Below are positions 8,035 to 16,778 of a stretch of DNA of 56,559 bases, in pieces (positions within the stretch are counted from its first letter, which is position 1; every line of letters begins with the position of its first letter). The stretch lies in the NCBI GenBank assembly GCA_014236755.1, contig JACCKY010000018.1:1-56559 (forward strand), written 5' to 3'. Below the pieces are notes generated by a model. The model saw only the letters and a program-made list of their open reading frames with translations, searched no databases and was not told the origin of the DNA. Position numbers and translations under genes: made by a program. The DNA comes from Candidatus Petromonas tenebris (GTDB taxonomy: Bacteria; Bacillota; Clostridia; Peptostreptococcales; Caminicellaceae).

Positions 8035-9150
8035 TTAATTATCAAATCCTATTAACACCTTAGGTAGAATCATATCTACCGACAACTCATCCTCAGAAAT
8101 GGTATTTGCAATGGCATAGGCAGCAGCTATCTTCATCTCCTCGTTTATTTCAGAGGCCCTTACATCTAATGCTCCTCTGAATATTCCCGGGAATGCTAGA
8201 ACATTGTTTACCTGATTTGGAAAATCGGATCTGCCTGTCCCTATTATAAAGGCTCCGCCCTCCTTAGCTTCATCGGGCATAATCTCAGGTACCGGATTTG
8301 CCATGGCAAATACAATGGACTTCTCTTTCATTGAAGATATCATCTCCTTGGTAACTATACCTGGAGCAGATACCCCTATAAAGACATCCTTGCCCTTCAT
8401 TGCATCTTTAAGACTTCCTTTTTCCTTATTCTTATTAGTGACTTTAGCCATCTCAAGTTGAGCCCAGTTGGCTCCCTCGTATTCTTCATCTATTATTCCA
8501 TTTCTGTCACAAAGGACAAGATTTTTGACACCCATATTTAAAAGAAGTTTAGAAATCGCAATTCCGGCTGATCCTGCTCCATTAACTACTACTTCTATTT
8601 CTTCAATTTTTTTGTCTACAATTTTTAGTGCATTTATAAGCCCTGCCGCTACTACTATTGCAGTTCCATGCTGATCATCATGGAATACTGGAATATTTAG
8701 GGTTTCCTTAAGCCTAGTTTCTATTTCAAAGCATCTTGGTGCAGCAATATCTTCAAGATTGATACCACCAAATACAGGTTCCAAAAGCTTTACTGTTTTC
8801 ACTATCTCATCTGTATCCTTGGTATCTAGGCATATTGGAAAGGCATCTACATCTGCAAAGCTTTTAAAGAGTACTGCCTTGCCTTCCATAACCGGAATAG
8901 ATGCATAAGCTCCTATATCCCCTAGTCCGAGAACTGCCGTCCCATCACTTACTACTGCAACGAGATTCGATTTTGAAGTATATTCATAAACGGCATCTTT
9001 GTCATTATTTATTACTCTACAGGGTTCCGCTACCCCCGGAGTATAGGCAGTTGATAAATCATCTTTATTTTCCACCTTTACCTTACTGATTACAGATATC
9101 TTTCCCTTTTTCTCCTTATGTAACTTTAATGCTAGTTCATTATAATCCAT
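8035..9150 (-). CDS. NAD(P)-dependent malic enzyme
   Basis: The protein of about 371 residues catalyses oxidative decarboxylation of malate to pyruvate. It shows the malic-enzyme signature STAYTPGVAEPCR near residue 35, KAVLFKSFADVDAFPI, the catalytic FHDDQHGTAIV, a nucleotide-binding GAGSAGIAIS and FAMANPVPEI. The short prokaryotic form is about this length. The start is either GTG 9151-9153 or the adjacent ATG 9148-9150; GGTGGTG is upstream of both and I chose the ATG. It is 14 bp after the fumarase beta gene, so the two are almost certainly co-transcribed, turning fumarate into malate and then pyruvate. Confidence 0.94.
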   Translation of the reverse strand: MDYNELALKLHKEKKGKISVISKVKVENKDDLSTAYTPGVAEPCRVINNDKDAVYEYTSKSNLVAVVSDGTAVLGLGDIGAYASIPVMEGKAVLFKSFADVDAFPICLDTKDTDEIVKTVKLLEPVFGGINLEDIAAPRCFEIETRLKETLNIPVFHDDQHGTAIVVAAGLINALKIVDKKIEEIEVVVNGAGSAGIAISKLLLNMGVKNLVLCDRNGIIDEEYEGANWAQLEMAKVTNKNKEKGSLKDAMKGKDVFIGVSAPGIVTKEMISSMKEKSIVFAMANPVPEIMPDEAKEGGAFIIGTGRSDFPNQVNNVLAFPGIFRGALDVRASEINEEMKIAAAYAIANTISEDELSVDMILPKVLIGFDN

Positions 9151-9164
9151 CACATGAACACCAC

Positions 9165-9725
9165 CTATTCTATTTCGTATTTTTTTCTCTCACTTTCATA
9201 TAGATTATTTCCTTCACTATCTATTACTACTATCGCTGGAAAATCGGTTACTTTTAGCTTTCTTATGGCTTCTGGCCCTAAGTCTTCATAAGCTACTATT
9301 TCAGATTCTTTAATAGAGTCCGCTATCAAAGCTCCTGCACCACCAATGGCAGCAAAATACACTGCTCCATACTTTTTCATACCTTCTACAACAGTTTGGC
9401 TTCTACTGCCCTTGCCAATCATTCCATTTAGACCCAATTTAAGAAGAGGCACTGTCAAATCATCCATTCTATAGCTTGTAGTTGGTCCGGCAGAACCAAT
9501 AACCTGACCCGGCTTAGCTGGGGCAGGTCCGACATAATATATTATTTGGTCCTTTATATCAAAAGGAAGGGCCTGTCCTTTTTCCAGGGCATCTATAAGT
9601 CTTTGGTGGGCAGCATCTCGTCCAGTATAAATTGTGCCGCTGATGTACACCATATCTCCAGCTTTTAAACTCTTAAGTTTTTCCTCGGTTAAAGGAATAG
9701 TGATTTTTTTGACTTGATTACTCAT
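9165..9725 (-). CDS. fumB: Class I fumarate hydratase, beta (C-terminal) subunit
   Basis: The start is the ATG at 9723-9725, preceded by AAAGGGAGAG; the product begins MSNQVKKITIPLTEE. The 186-residue protein is the swivelling domain of the two-subunit, oxygen-sensitive [4Fe-4S] fumarase, with YISGTIYTGRDAAHQRL, GSAGPTTSYRMDD and the substrate-binding IGKGSRSQTVVEGMKKYGAVYF. Tartrate dehydratase beta is the main alternative; malic enzyme next door favours fumarase. Unusually, its alpha partner is 490 bp away with several structured repeats in between, where these subunits are usually adjacent. The gene name in other genomes may be fumAb or ttdB. Confidence 0.92.
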   Translation of the reverse strand: MSNQVKKITIPLTEEKLKSLKAGDMVYISGTIYTGRDAAHQRLIDALEKGQALPFDIKDQIIYYVGPAPAKPGQVIGSAGPTTSYRMDDLTVPLLKLGLNGMIGKGSRSQTVVEGMKKYGAVYFAAIGGAGALIADSIKESEIVAYEDLGPEAIRKLKVTDFPAIVVIDSEGNNLYESERKKYEIE

Positions 9726-9756
9726 TAAATATTCTCTCCCTTTATAAAAGTTGAAC

Positions 9757-9919
9757 AATTTAGTAGGAGTTTTTTATCCGAGGACTGACTACTCTAATAC
9801 TCTTTCTTTCACAAATGAGAGTAATAGAGCAGTTACAATTCCTGGATTAATTCAGCTATAATTCAGCTGGAGCCCTAAACTCCATCTGAACTAAGTTTCA
9901 CTTAATCTCCTACTAAATT
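9757..9919. repeat. Three-way-junction-like inverted repeat
   Basis: A perfect 13-bp inverted repeat (AATTTAGTAGGAG at 9757-9769 and its complement at 9907-9919) encloses two imperfect hairpins: ACTACTCTAATACTCT against GAGAGTAATAGAGCAGT (about 9788-9833) and TTCAGCTGGAG against CTCCATCTGAA (about 9861-9891). The element sits just upstream of the fumB ribosome-binding site and would be in that leader. Confidence 0.6.
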
Positions 9920-9944
9920 AACTCACCTCGCTAGTTCCTTATAG

Positions 9945-10056
9945 ATATCCTTCAATAATCCTCTTCAAGCTCCGTAGAAGAGCTGTTTTATATAAAAAGG
10001 ATTTAGAGGTAAAAACAGCTCTTCAAAGTCGCTTCAGAGGAAACATTGAAGGATAT
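9945..10056 (+). repeat. Branched structured element, family copy A (plus orientation)
   Basis: Outer stem ATATCCTTCAAT (9945-9956) pairs with ATTGAAGGATAT (10045-10056). It is followed by AA on the 5' side and AAC on the 3' side, then inner stem TCCTCT/AGAGGA. The centre has GCTCCGTAGAAG and a GAAGAGCTGTTTT/AAAACAGCTCTTC hairpin, then CTTCAAAGTCGCTTCAGAGG. The layout and core words match copies B (7891-8000) and C (45218-45335). It lies antisense to the fumarase genes, between fumA and fumB. Confidence 0.72.
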
Positions 10057-10082
10057 TTAAAGCTATACTGTTAGAGTAACTA

Positions 10083-10197
10083 GCACAAGAAGTTAAATTA
10101 TCGTGAAACTTTATCTAACTTCCTTGCTCTATCTCCCACTTCTAGAAGTGAGAGTATTATATAAGTAAAATCACATCTGAAAATGTTTTCCTTGTGC
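10083..10197. repeat. Inverted repeat with internal palindrome
   Basis: GCACAAG (10083-10089) pairs with CTTGTGC (10191-10197). Inside are a GAAGTTA/TAACTTC hairpin and a perfect 14-bp palindrome CACTTCTAGAAGTG at 10137-10150. It ends 18 bp from the fumA stop codon. It is the third structured block in the fumA-fumB spacer and has no close core match to the others. Confidence 0.5.
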
Positions 10198-10215
10198 CAA
10201 AGTATTAATTGCCGG

Positions 10216-11070
10216 CTAAATAATTCTCTCCTCATGTCTTGAAGCATGGCAGTTGATATTAACTGCCACAGGTAATCCTGCTATATGTGTTGCAAACACA
10301 TTTATATTAACAGCTATAGCAGTTGTCCTGCCTCCAAGACCTTGTGGTCCAATTCCAAGATTGTTTATCTTTTTAAGTAACCTTTCCTCCATCTCTTTTA
10401 TATGCTTTAATTCATTATGTTCTCCAATAGGTCTAAGAAGTGCCTTTTTTGCCATATATGTTGCCTTATCTATAGTTCCTCCTATCCCTACACCTACAAC
10501 AATGGGAGGACATGGATTGGGTCCTGCAGCCGATACAACTTCAACCACAAAATCCTCTACCCCCTTCATTCCATCGGAAGGCTTAAGCATTTTTGTTTTG
10601 CTCATATTTTCACTGCCGAATCCCTTAGGTGCAAAGATTATCTTTACTTTATCTCCGGGAACAATATCATAGTATATAACAGCAGGAGTATTATCTCCAG
10701 TATTTTTCCTAATTAAAGGATCTTCCACCACAGACTTTCTTAGGAAACCTTCTTTATACCCTTGTCTTACACCTTCATTGATGGCATCCTCTAAATCTCC
10801 TTCTGTTAATCTTACATCTTGTCCTATTTCCATAAAGATTACAGCCATTCCCGTATCTTGACACATGGGTACTTCTTTGTTCTTAGCTATATCACAATTT
10901 TTTATTAAATTTTCCAGTATTTCTTTTCCTATAGGTGATACTTCTTTTTCCTTGTATGCCTTAAAGGCATCTATTACGTCTTGACCTAAATTATAATTTG
11001 CACTTATACACATTTCCTTTATGGCTTTAGTTATTTCATTAACACTTATTTCTCTCAATATTTTCACCAT
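10216..11070 (-). CDS. fumA: Class I fumarate hydratase, alpha (N-terminal) subunit
   Basis: The 284-residue protein is the iron-sulfur subunit of class I fumarase. It contains CQDTGMAV (first cluster Cys near residue 69), GFGSENMSKTKML, and two further candidate cluster cysteines in GPNPCPPIVVGVGIGGT and NINCHASRH. The reaction is hydration of fumarate to malate with one [4Fe-4S] cluster, in the cytoplasm. The beta subunit follows on the same strand but only after a long non-coding spacer. The ATG is preceded by a weak site, and a folded leader lies at 11104-11178. Confidence 0.93.
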   Translation of the reverse strand: MVKILREISVNEITKAIKEMCISANYNLGQDVIDAFKAYKEKEVSPIGKEILENLIKNCDIAKNKEVPMCQDTGMAVIFMEIGQDVRLTEGDLEDAINEGVRQGYKEGFLRKSVVEDPLIRKNTGDNTPAVIYYDIVPGDKVKIIFAPKGFGSENMSKTKMLKPSDGMKGVEDFVVEVVSAAGPNPCPPIVVGVGIGGTIDKATYMAKKALLRPIGEHNELKHIKEMEERLLKKINNLGIGPQGLGGRTTAIAVNINVFATHIAGLPVAVNINCHASRHEERII

Positions 11071-11103
11071 CCAAGTAAATTTTTAAGATTTGAATCTAAA
11101 AAC

Positions 11104-11178
11104 TTCTCTATTAAGTAACGTAATTCCTATGCCGCATGACTCCTAGGGAAAAGCGATGGGTAAACCACTTAAATAGAA
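11104..11178 (-). repeat. Folded leader upstream of fumA
   Basis: TTCTCTATTAAGT (11104-11116) pairs, with two mismatches, with ACTTAAATAGAA (11167-11178). Between them a CCTA/TAGG hairpin and a block rich in G and C interrupt very AT-rich sequence. It starts 34 bp upstream of fumA on the same transcript, where a cis-regulatory RNA would sit. It does not match any riboswitch class I know. The remaining spacer up to 11389 is AT-rich with no clear feature. Confidence 0.45.
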
Positions 11179-11389
11179 ATCCAGGCACTTTTATATTAGA
11201 TTTTTAATAAGTAATTTTCACACAGATTTAACTATAGACAGTATACTTATATATACGTATTATAAATATTTTTTATGACCATTATATGTAATTATACTAT
11301 TATTAAATATCATTATATAAGATATTCGTTATATATTCAACAATTCCTGCATGTTTTTTTAAATTTCGTGATTTTTTCTCAAAATTTTT

Positions 11390-11785
11390 TTATTTTTTCT
11401 TAGTTTTACTAGCCTCAATAAAATCAGGAACATTAACTATGTACCGGCTGTGATAACCTTCTCCTATCTTTTCCATTTCATCATAGGCTTCTACCTTGAA
11501 CTTCAATTTTTTGCCTTTAATTTCTATTAGCTCTGCCTTTGCCCTTACTTTCATACCAACAGGAGTTGCAGCCATATGCTTTACATCTAAATGAATTCCC
11601 ACTGTTGCGTAGTCATCAGGCAAATAAGAATCTACCGCTTTCAATGCAGCATTTTCCATAATCCCTATCATCATAGGCGTGGCAAAAACTAAAACCTGTC
11701 CACTTCCAAACTCAGCAGCCGTATCCTTTTCTGTAACTACCTTCTCAATTTCTCCAATCATACCTTCCTTTAAATTAAATTCCAT
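11390..11785 (-). CDS. Hotdog-fold thioesterase, FlK-like
   Basis: The 131-residue protein begins MEFNLKEGMIGEIEKVVTEKDTAAEFGSG and continues with VFATPMMIGIMENAALKAVDSYLP and VGIHLDVKHMAATPVGMKVRAKAEL, the pattern of single-domain hotdog thioesterases related to fluoroacetyl-CoA thioesterase FlK. Glu in MENAA and His in KHMAATP fit the family active site. The natural substrate here is probably a short acyl-CoA; fluoroacetyl-CoA is unlikely. GGGAG precedes the ATG. It is a single gene, followed by fumA 320 bp downstream on the same strand. Confidence 0.8.
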   Translation of the reverse strand: MEFNLKEGMIGEIEKVVTEKDTAAEFGSGQVLVFATPMMIGIMENAALKAVDSYLPDDYATVGIHLDVKHMAATPVGMKVRAKAELIEIKGKKLKFKVEAYDEMEKIGEGYHSRYIVNVPDFIEASKTKKK

Positions 11786-11819
11786 TAATATTCACTCCCT
11801 ATTATGTTTAATTTTTATA

Positions 11820-12093
11820 AAAACAAAGCGTCTGTCAACGCATTTGTTAGTTCGTAGTTGGTAGTTCGTAGTTGGTAGCCCTGATTAGCTCTTAGTTCTT
11901 AGCTCTTGGCTCTTGGCAAATCCTAGTCGTTCTTTAGAGTCTTTCTTGCGGCCTGTCACCTTTTTGCCATGAGCGGTCAGCAGTTAGCTGTTAGCCTTTT
12001 TAATATTTAACTGGTGAAATTTTGTAATTTCTTGCATCCCTTGAATTTACTTTGCTTTATACCTGCAATTTTTTTTTTAAATGTTTGAGTTCC
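11820..12093. repeat. Dispersed heptamer-type repeat, long copy R1
   Basis: The region starts with a hairpin (GCGTCTGTCAACGC flanked by ACAAA/TTTGT) and ends with AAATGTTTGAGTTC. Much of it is degenerate 7-bp units, for example TTCGTAG TTGGTAG TTCGTAG TTGGTAG and TAGCTCT TAGTTCT TAGCTCT TGGCTCT. A nearly identical copy lies at 16516-16778 and a diverged one at 20136-20392. The stretch 11786-12180 holds no gene. Confidence 0.8.
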
Positions 12094-12152
12094 TTTACTA
12101 TAAATTAAACCTTGAATTTTGCTATCTATATTATATCAAAATTTTAAGATGC

Positions 12153-12175
12153 AAAAAAGCCCTCGATTTGAGGGC
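12153..12175 (-). terminator. ftsH terminator
   Basis: GCCCTC/GAGGGC (12159-12175) with a five-base loop is followed on the minus strand by six T at 12153-12158. It lies six bases past the ftsH stop codon. Confidence 0.9.
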
Positions 12176-12180
12176 ATTTT

Positions 12181-14139
12181 TTAACTATTTTCATCTTCAT
12201 CCATATCATTATTAATATCTTCATTTTCTTTTATATCAGCCAAGTCACCGGGTATAGGATCTATTCCATCTACTTTTTTATCGGTTTGGCCTTCCTTTTG
12301 CTTTTCTTTTCTCTCCAGTGCTTCAAGTCCTTCTTTAAATACTATTTCAAATTCATCTGCATTCAATGTTTCTCTTTGAAGCAGTGCATTTGCAACTTCA
12401 TGAAGCTTATCAATATTTTCAGATAAAAGCTTTTCTGCTCTCCCATATGCATTATCTATTATATCTCTTATTTCTCTATCTATTTGGGCAGCAACTTCTT
12501 CTGAATAGTCCTTCTTGGCAGTCAAATCCTTACCCAAGAAGACCTCTTCGCCTGTACCATAAGTCATAGGACCGAGGTTTTTGCTCATTCCGTATCTTGT
12601 AACCATATTTCTAGCTATTTCTGTAGTTCTTTGAAGGTCATTTTGAGCTCCAGTACTTATCTCATTTAAAATTAACTGTTCAGCAACTCTACCTCCTAGA
12701 AGATGTACTATTCTTTCTTCCATTTCCGTTTTAGTCATGTAGTACTTATCTTCCTTAGGAAGAATCATAGTAAATCCTCCGGCTCTACCCCGTGGAATTA
12801 TTGTAACCTGGTGAACAGGGTCGGTATTCAGTAGAAGACTGGCAACTACAGCGTGGCCAGCTTCGTGGTATGCTGTAAGCTTTTTATCCTTTTCGCTTAT
12901 AACCCTACTTCTCTTTTCAGGTCCTGCTATTACTTTCGTTATAGCCTCTTCTAATGTATCCATGTGTATTCTTTTGTTATTCATTCTTGCTGAAAGCAAC
13001 GCAGCTTCGTTTAAAAGATTTTCTAAGTCAGCTGGTGTAAAACCTGGTGTCCTTCTTGCCAAAACCTTTAGGTCCACATCATCGGCTAAAGGCTTATTTT
13101 TAGAGTGCACCTTTAGTATAGCTTCTCTACCCTTGATATCAGGAATACCTACAACGACCTGTCTATCAAATCTTCCTGGACGCAGTAATGCAGGATCCAG
13201 AATGTCAGGTCTGTTTGTTGCGGCAATTATTATAATACCTTCGTTTATTCCAAAACCATCCATCTCAACTAACAGCTGATTCAAGGTCTGCTCCCTTTCA
13301 TCATGACCTCCACCTAATCCAGCGCCTCTTTTTCTACCTACGGCATCAATTTCATCTATGAAAACTATACAGGGTGAATTCTTTTTAGCCTGTTCAAATA
13401 AATCACGAACTCTGGAAGCACCTACTCCTACGAACATTTCTACGAAATCAGAACCACTTATACTGAAAAAAGGTACTCCAGCTTCCCCTGCAACAGCACG
13501 TGACAAGTAGGTTTTTCCGGTCCCCGGAGGCCCTACCATCAATACGCCTTTAGGTATTCTAGCACCCAGTTCAATATATTTTCTTGGGTTTTTTAGAAAA
13601 TCTACTATTTCTTTTAATTCTTCCTTTTCTTCGTCGAGTCCAGCAACATCCTCAAAGGTTACCTTCTTCTTTGCGTCTTCTTTGTGGAGCTTGGCCTTAC
13701 TCTTACCGAAGGACATTACTCTGCTTCCTCCACCCTGAGATTGCTGCATAAAGACAAACCAGAATACAACAAATATGAGAACCATAAATACGGATGGAAG
13801 TATATCAATAAACCATGGAGTTCCAGCCGGAGGCTCTCCAGTTAGTTTTAACTCTCCCTCTTCTACGGCAGGCAGAATATACTTGGCTACAAATGTATCC
13901 GTAGCAATTACTCTAGGTATATAGGCTTGAAATTGTTGTCCATCAGCCTTTAGCACGCCTTCTACTCTATTATCTATAAAATGTATTTGTGCTACATTTT
14001 TATTATTCAATTGAGTAATCAGCTCTGAAATATCAAATTCTAATTTTTCCTGGGGTACTCTACCATAAAATTGGACAATCATGACTATTATTATAAATAT
14101 TAGTATATAGAAGCTGGCCCCTCTAAAAAACTTTTTCAA
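12181..14139 (-). CDS. ftsH: ATP-dependent zinc metalloprotease FtsH
   Basis: The start is TTG at 14137-14139, which has AGGAGGAAGG just upstream and gives the usual (M)[15 protein letters not shown]-terminus; the longer frame would overlap tilS by 16 bases. The protein of 652 residues has two membrane segments (about residues 8-25 and 105-125), an AAA+ module with Walker A GPPGTGKT, Walker B FIDEIDA and the SRH region [17 protein letters not shown], and a zinc protease site HEAGH. It degrades membrane and short-lived cytosolic proteins. The C-terminus is acidic. In Bacillus hprT lies between tilS and ftsH; here tilS is directly upstream. Confidence 0.97.
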   Translation of the reverse strand: MKKFFRGASFYILIFIIIVMIVQFYGRVPQEKLEFDISELITQLNNKNVAQIHFIDNRVEGVLKADGQQFQAYIPRVIATDTFVAKYILPAVEEGELKLTGEPPAGTPWFIDILPSVFMVLIFVVFWFVFMQQSQGGGSRVMSFGKSKAKLHKEDAKKKVTFEDVAGLDEEKEELKEIVDFLKNPRKYIELGARIPKGVLMVGPPGTGKTYLSRAVAGEAGVPFFSISGSDFVEMFVGVGASRVRDLFEQAKKNSPCIVFIDEIDAVGRKRGAGLGGGHDEREQTLNQLLVEMDGFGINEGIIIIAATNRPDILDPALLRPGRFDRQVVVGIPDIKGREAILKVHSKNKPLADDVDLKVLARRTPGFTPADLENLLNEAALLSARMNNKRIHMDTLEEAITKVIAGPEKRSRVISEKDKKLTAYHEAGHAVVASLLLNTDPVHQVTIIPRGRAGGFTMILPKEDKYYMTKTEMEERIVHLLGGRVAEQLILNEISTGAQNDLQRTTEIARNMVTRYGMSKNLGPMTYGTGEEVFLGKDLTAKKDYSEEVAAQIDREIRDIIDNAYGRAEKLLSENIDKLHEVANALLQRETLNADEFEIVFKEGLEALERKEKQKEGQTDKKVDGIDPIPGDLADIKENEDINNDMDEDENS

Positions 14140-14192
14140 AAACCTTCCTCCTTTCTTAAGCAAAAAACTAAGTCTCTTAATTCTAACATATT

Positions 14193-15599
14193 TTAATTTT
14201 CTATACAACCTTCTTCATAGGTAAATTTAACCACCATATCAGTTTTGCTGTCAATTTTATGGTTTTCATTCATTCTGTATCCTACAATCCAAATTATCCC
14301 CGATTCATCACAAAGGATTGGAATATGATCCCTAAAATCCTTTGGAATCTTTTGATCTATGAAAAAATCCTTGAGCTTTTTACTTCCTCTCATTCCCAGA
14401 GGAGTAAATCGATCTCCTTTTCTTCTATTTCGTACTGTCAAATTGCCCTTTATCTTATTGTAATCAACATATATAGTATACCTATCTCTTTTGCTCAGGT
14501 CAATGTCTTCCTTTGACAATACAGTCGATTTAATAGAACTCTTGAGTTCCTTTATATAAGTAAATTCTCCTACTTTAAAACTATACTCAAATTCCCCAAT
14601 CACATTAGCATTTTTATTGTTTAAATTATACTTGACATCTATACTATTATACCCCAGTTCTACAATGATATGCTCGGGTAAATCTATTCGTCCACCTACA
14701 CTATTATATTTTATTAAATCCAATACAGCATCAATATGTACTAAGCCTATCCCTTTTAAATTGCCTTTTATCTCTTCCAAGGCTTTTCTAATAATCCTTC
14801 TTTTCAGTGCAACATGGAGCTTTTTAAATTTTTTTAAATCAATGGACAGCTTATTCTTAGCCTTAAATGATATATTATTAAAAGTTTTTAACATAACTTC
14901 ATTTAGATAGTCATCGTCGTCTCTTAAGATATTGGCACTCCTCCAAAGGGTCTGAATTATATTGGGGTTGAAATTTTTCTCAATATAGGGTATGAGTTCA
15001 AGTCTTATTTTATTTCTTGTATATACTGTTTCTAAATTGGTCTTATCTATCCTTGGCTTTAATTTATATTTTAAACAGTAATCTTCAATTTCCTTCCTGC
15101 TTATATCAAGAAGGGGCCGTATTATCTTATCTTCTCGAATATAATCTATGGCGGAAAGTCCCTCTAGTCCAGCTCCTCTAATAAGTCTCATCAATACCGT
15201 TTCCGCCTGATCATTACGATTTTGAGCTACCGCAATTTTATTGGAATGTGTTTTATCAGCAACTTTATTGAACAATTTATATCTTAGTTCTCTTCCTGCC
15301 TCTTCAAAGGTTATTCCCATCTTTTTACTGTATTTTTCTACATCCATTGAATATATGAAAGACTTTACTCCTAATTTATCACAAAATTCCTTTACATACT
15401 GGGCATCTTTGTCGGCTTCATGGCCTCTAAATTGGTGGTTTAAATGAACTACAAAGAGCTCAAGATTGTACCTTTCTTTAATGCTCCATAAAAGATGTAA
15501 AAGGCAAATGGAATCGGGTCCTCCAGATACCCCTATTACAATACGATCTCCATCTTCAATTAAATTATGCTCAGAAATAGTCTTAATAAACTGTTCCAT
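14193..15599 (-). CDS. tilS: tRNA(Ile)-lysidine synthase
   Basis: The ATG at 15597-15599, preceded by GGAGAGG, gives a 468-residue protein starting [18 protein letters not shown]. The PP-loop ATP pyrophosphatase motif SGGPDS is at about residues 25-30, followed by [10 protein letters not shown] and the [26 protein letters not shown] segment diagnostic of TilS. The C-terminal [22 protein letters not shown] belongs to the tRNA-binding domain. The enzyme converts C34 of the CAU-anticodon tRNA-Ile to lysidine, and is essential in most bacteria. It lies two bases after the yabT-like kinase gene, as in the Bacillus order. Confidence 0.97.
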   Translation of the reverse strand: MEQFIKTISEHNLIEDGDRIVIGVSGGPDSICLLHLLWSIKERYNLELFVVHLNHQFRGHEADKDAQYVKEFCDKLGVKSFIYSMDVEKYSKKMGITFEEAGRELRYKLFNKVADKTHSNKIAVAQNRNDQAETVLMRLIRGAGLEGLSAIDYIREDKIIRPLLDISRKEIEDYCLKYKLKPRIDKTNLETVYTRNKIRLELIPYIEKNFNPNIIQTLWRSANILRDDDDYLNEVMLKTFNNISFKAKNKLSIDLKKFKKLHVALKRRIIRKALEEIKGNLKGIGLVHIDAVLDLIKYNSVGGRIDLPEHIIVELGYNSIDVKYNLNNKNANVIGEFEYSFKVGEFTYIKELKSSIKSTVLSKEDIDLSKRDRYTIYVDYNKIKGNLTVRNRRKGDRFTPLGMRGSKKLKDFFIDQKIPKDFRDHIPILCDESGIIWIVGYRMNENHKIDSKTDMVVKFTYEEGCIEN

Positions 15600-15601
15600 T
15601 A

Positions 15602-16498
15602 TCAACCTCTCCAAATATCTAAAATGAAAAATACTACAGTAAAAAAGCATATAATACTTCCTACGAAGAAACTATTTACTAAAAAATCAGCTTTATTATT
15701 ATATATTACTTTTGAATCTAAATGGATAGTTTTATAAATATTTTTTAAATTTTTCAAAAAATAATTGAAATTTATTTTTTGTAACAATCCCCCTTCTATG
15801 ATATATACTAGTTTTTTATTTATTTTCCTTCTCTTTAATTCATTTATTATATCATATATTTCCATATTGAGAATCTGCTTTTCATTTTTTAGAATCAGGT
15901 TTACTAAAAGCATGGATAGACTAAATAAATCGTACCCGGCATCTGCCTTTTTCAAACCCATATTCCACTTTGACCTGTCATAAAGAAGAGTAAATTCCTT
16001 AACACTCCCTCCCATGGGAACTACTCCCCCTAAATCGATTATCTTTATTTTTTTGTTTTTCCTATCAACCATTATGTTTTGCGGCTTTAAGTCTCCAAAA
16101 ATAAATTTTTCTTTATGGAGATTCTTTATCATATTTCCTATTATCAAAACTAGTCCTAAACTTTCCTTAATGTCTATTTTATTACTTTCTATATACTGTT
16201 TTAGGTTTTCTCCATCTATATATTCTAATACAATAAAATAATAACTTTCCTCTTTTTCCCAGTAATCGTCTATATCTATCACTTGGGGAACACAGCCCAA
16301 AGAGCTAAATTTATTCAACATATTTGATTCCTTGGTAATACTCTGAAGGTCCTTACTGATTTTTAAAGCACAGTAGTCTCCCAGACAAGGAGCATAGGCT
16401 TTATAAACCTTTCCTATCCCTCCCTCTCCAATTAAATTTTTAACATTATATATATTTTTATTCCATCTGCCTCTTATTGTTTTACCTTCTATATTCAT
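15602..16498 (-). CDS. yabT: YabT-like serine/threonine protein kinase with C-terminal membrane anchor
   Basis: The 298-residue protein has a Hanks-type kinase domain: a glycine-rich loop GEGGIGKVYKA near residue 24, the ATP lysine in ALKIS near residue 48, a catalytic loop FGDLKPQNIM near residue 137 (Phe-Gly replaces the usual His-Arg), and DLGG for DFG. The last 25 residues form one membrane span ending at the C-terminus. Position between yabS and tilS matches B. subtilis yabT, a septum-located, DNA-activated kinase acting during sporulation; that role is inferred from synteny and the tail anchor. The G loop, Lys and Asp needed for activity are all present. Confidence 0.85.
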   Translation of the reverse strand: MNIEGKTIRGRWNKNIYNVKNLIGEGGIGKVYKAYAPCLGDYCALKISKDLQSITKESNMLNKFSSLGCVPQVIDIDDYWEKEESYYFIVLEYIDGENLKQYIESNKIDIKESLGLVLIIGNMIKNLHKEKFIFGDLKPQNIMVDRKNKKIKIIDLGGVVPMGGSVKEFTLLYDRSKWNMGLKKADAGYDLFSLSMLLVNLILKNEKQILNMEIYDIINELKRRKINKKLVYIIEGGLLQKINFNYFLKNLKNIYKTIHLDSKVIYNNKADFLVNSFFVGSIICFFTVVFFILDIWRG

Positions 16499-16515
16499 TA
16501 CCGTAACCCTCTTTC

Positions 16516-16778
16516 AAAAACAAAGGCATCTGACGATGCTTTGTTAGTTCGTAGTTGGTAGCCCTGATTAGCTCTTAGTTCTTAGCTCTTGGCTCTTGGC
16601 AAATCCTAGTCGTTCTTTAGGGTCTTTCTTGCGGCCTGTCACCTTTTTGACATGAGCAGTCAGCAGTTAGCTGTTAGCCTTTTTAATATTTAACTGGTAA
16701 AAGTTTGTAATTTCTTGCATCCCTTCAATTTACTTTGTTTTATACCTACAATTTTTTTCAAAAAATGTTTGAACTCCC
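16516..16778. repeat. Dispersed heptamer-type repeat, long copy R2
   Basis: This copy is nearly identical to the one at 11820-12093 and in the same orientation, from the end hairpin (GGCATCTGACGATGCT flanked by ACAAA/TTTGT) to AAAATGTTTGAACTCCC. It separates yabS from yabT and its right end overlaps the last codons of yabS by about 20 bases. The two copies are direct repeats flanking ftsH, tilS and yabT. Confidence 0.8.

Noticed and set aside
9757-10197. fumA-fumB spacer blocks considered as integron attC sites or IS ends
   Set aside because: No integrase, no R'/R'' core GTTRRRY, and no shared terminal sequence or target duplications among the blocks.
11104-11178. fumA leader considered as a cyclic-di-GMP or cobalamin riboswitch
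   Set aside because: The conserved core words of those classes are absent on both strands; only a closing stem and a small hairpin are seen.
11820-12093. Heptamer tracts considered as a CRISPR array
   Set aside because: Units are 7 bp, contiguous and degenerate, with no 25-40-bp identical repeats, no unique spacers and no cas genes nearby.
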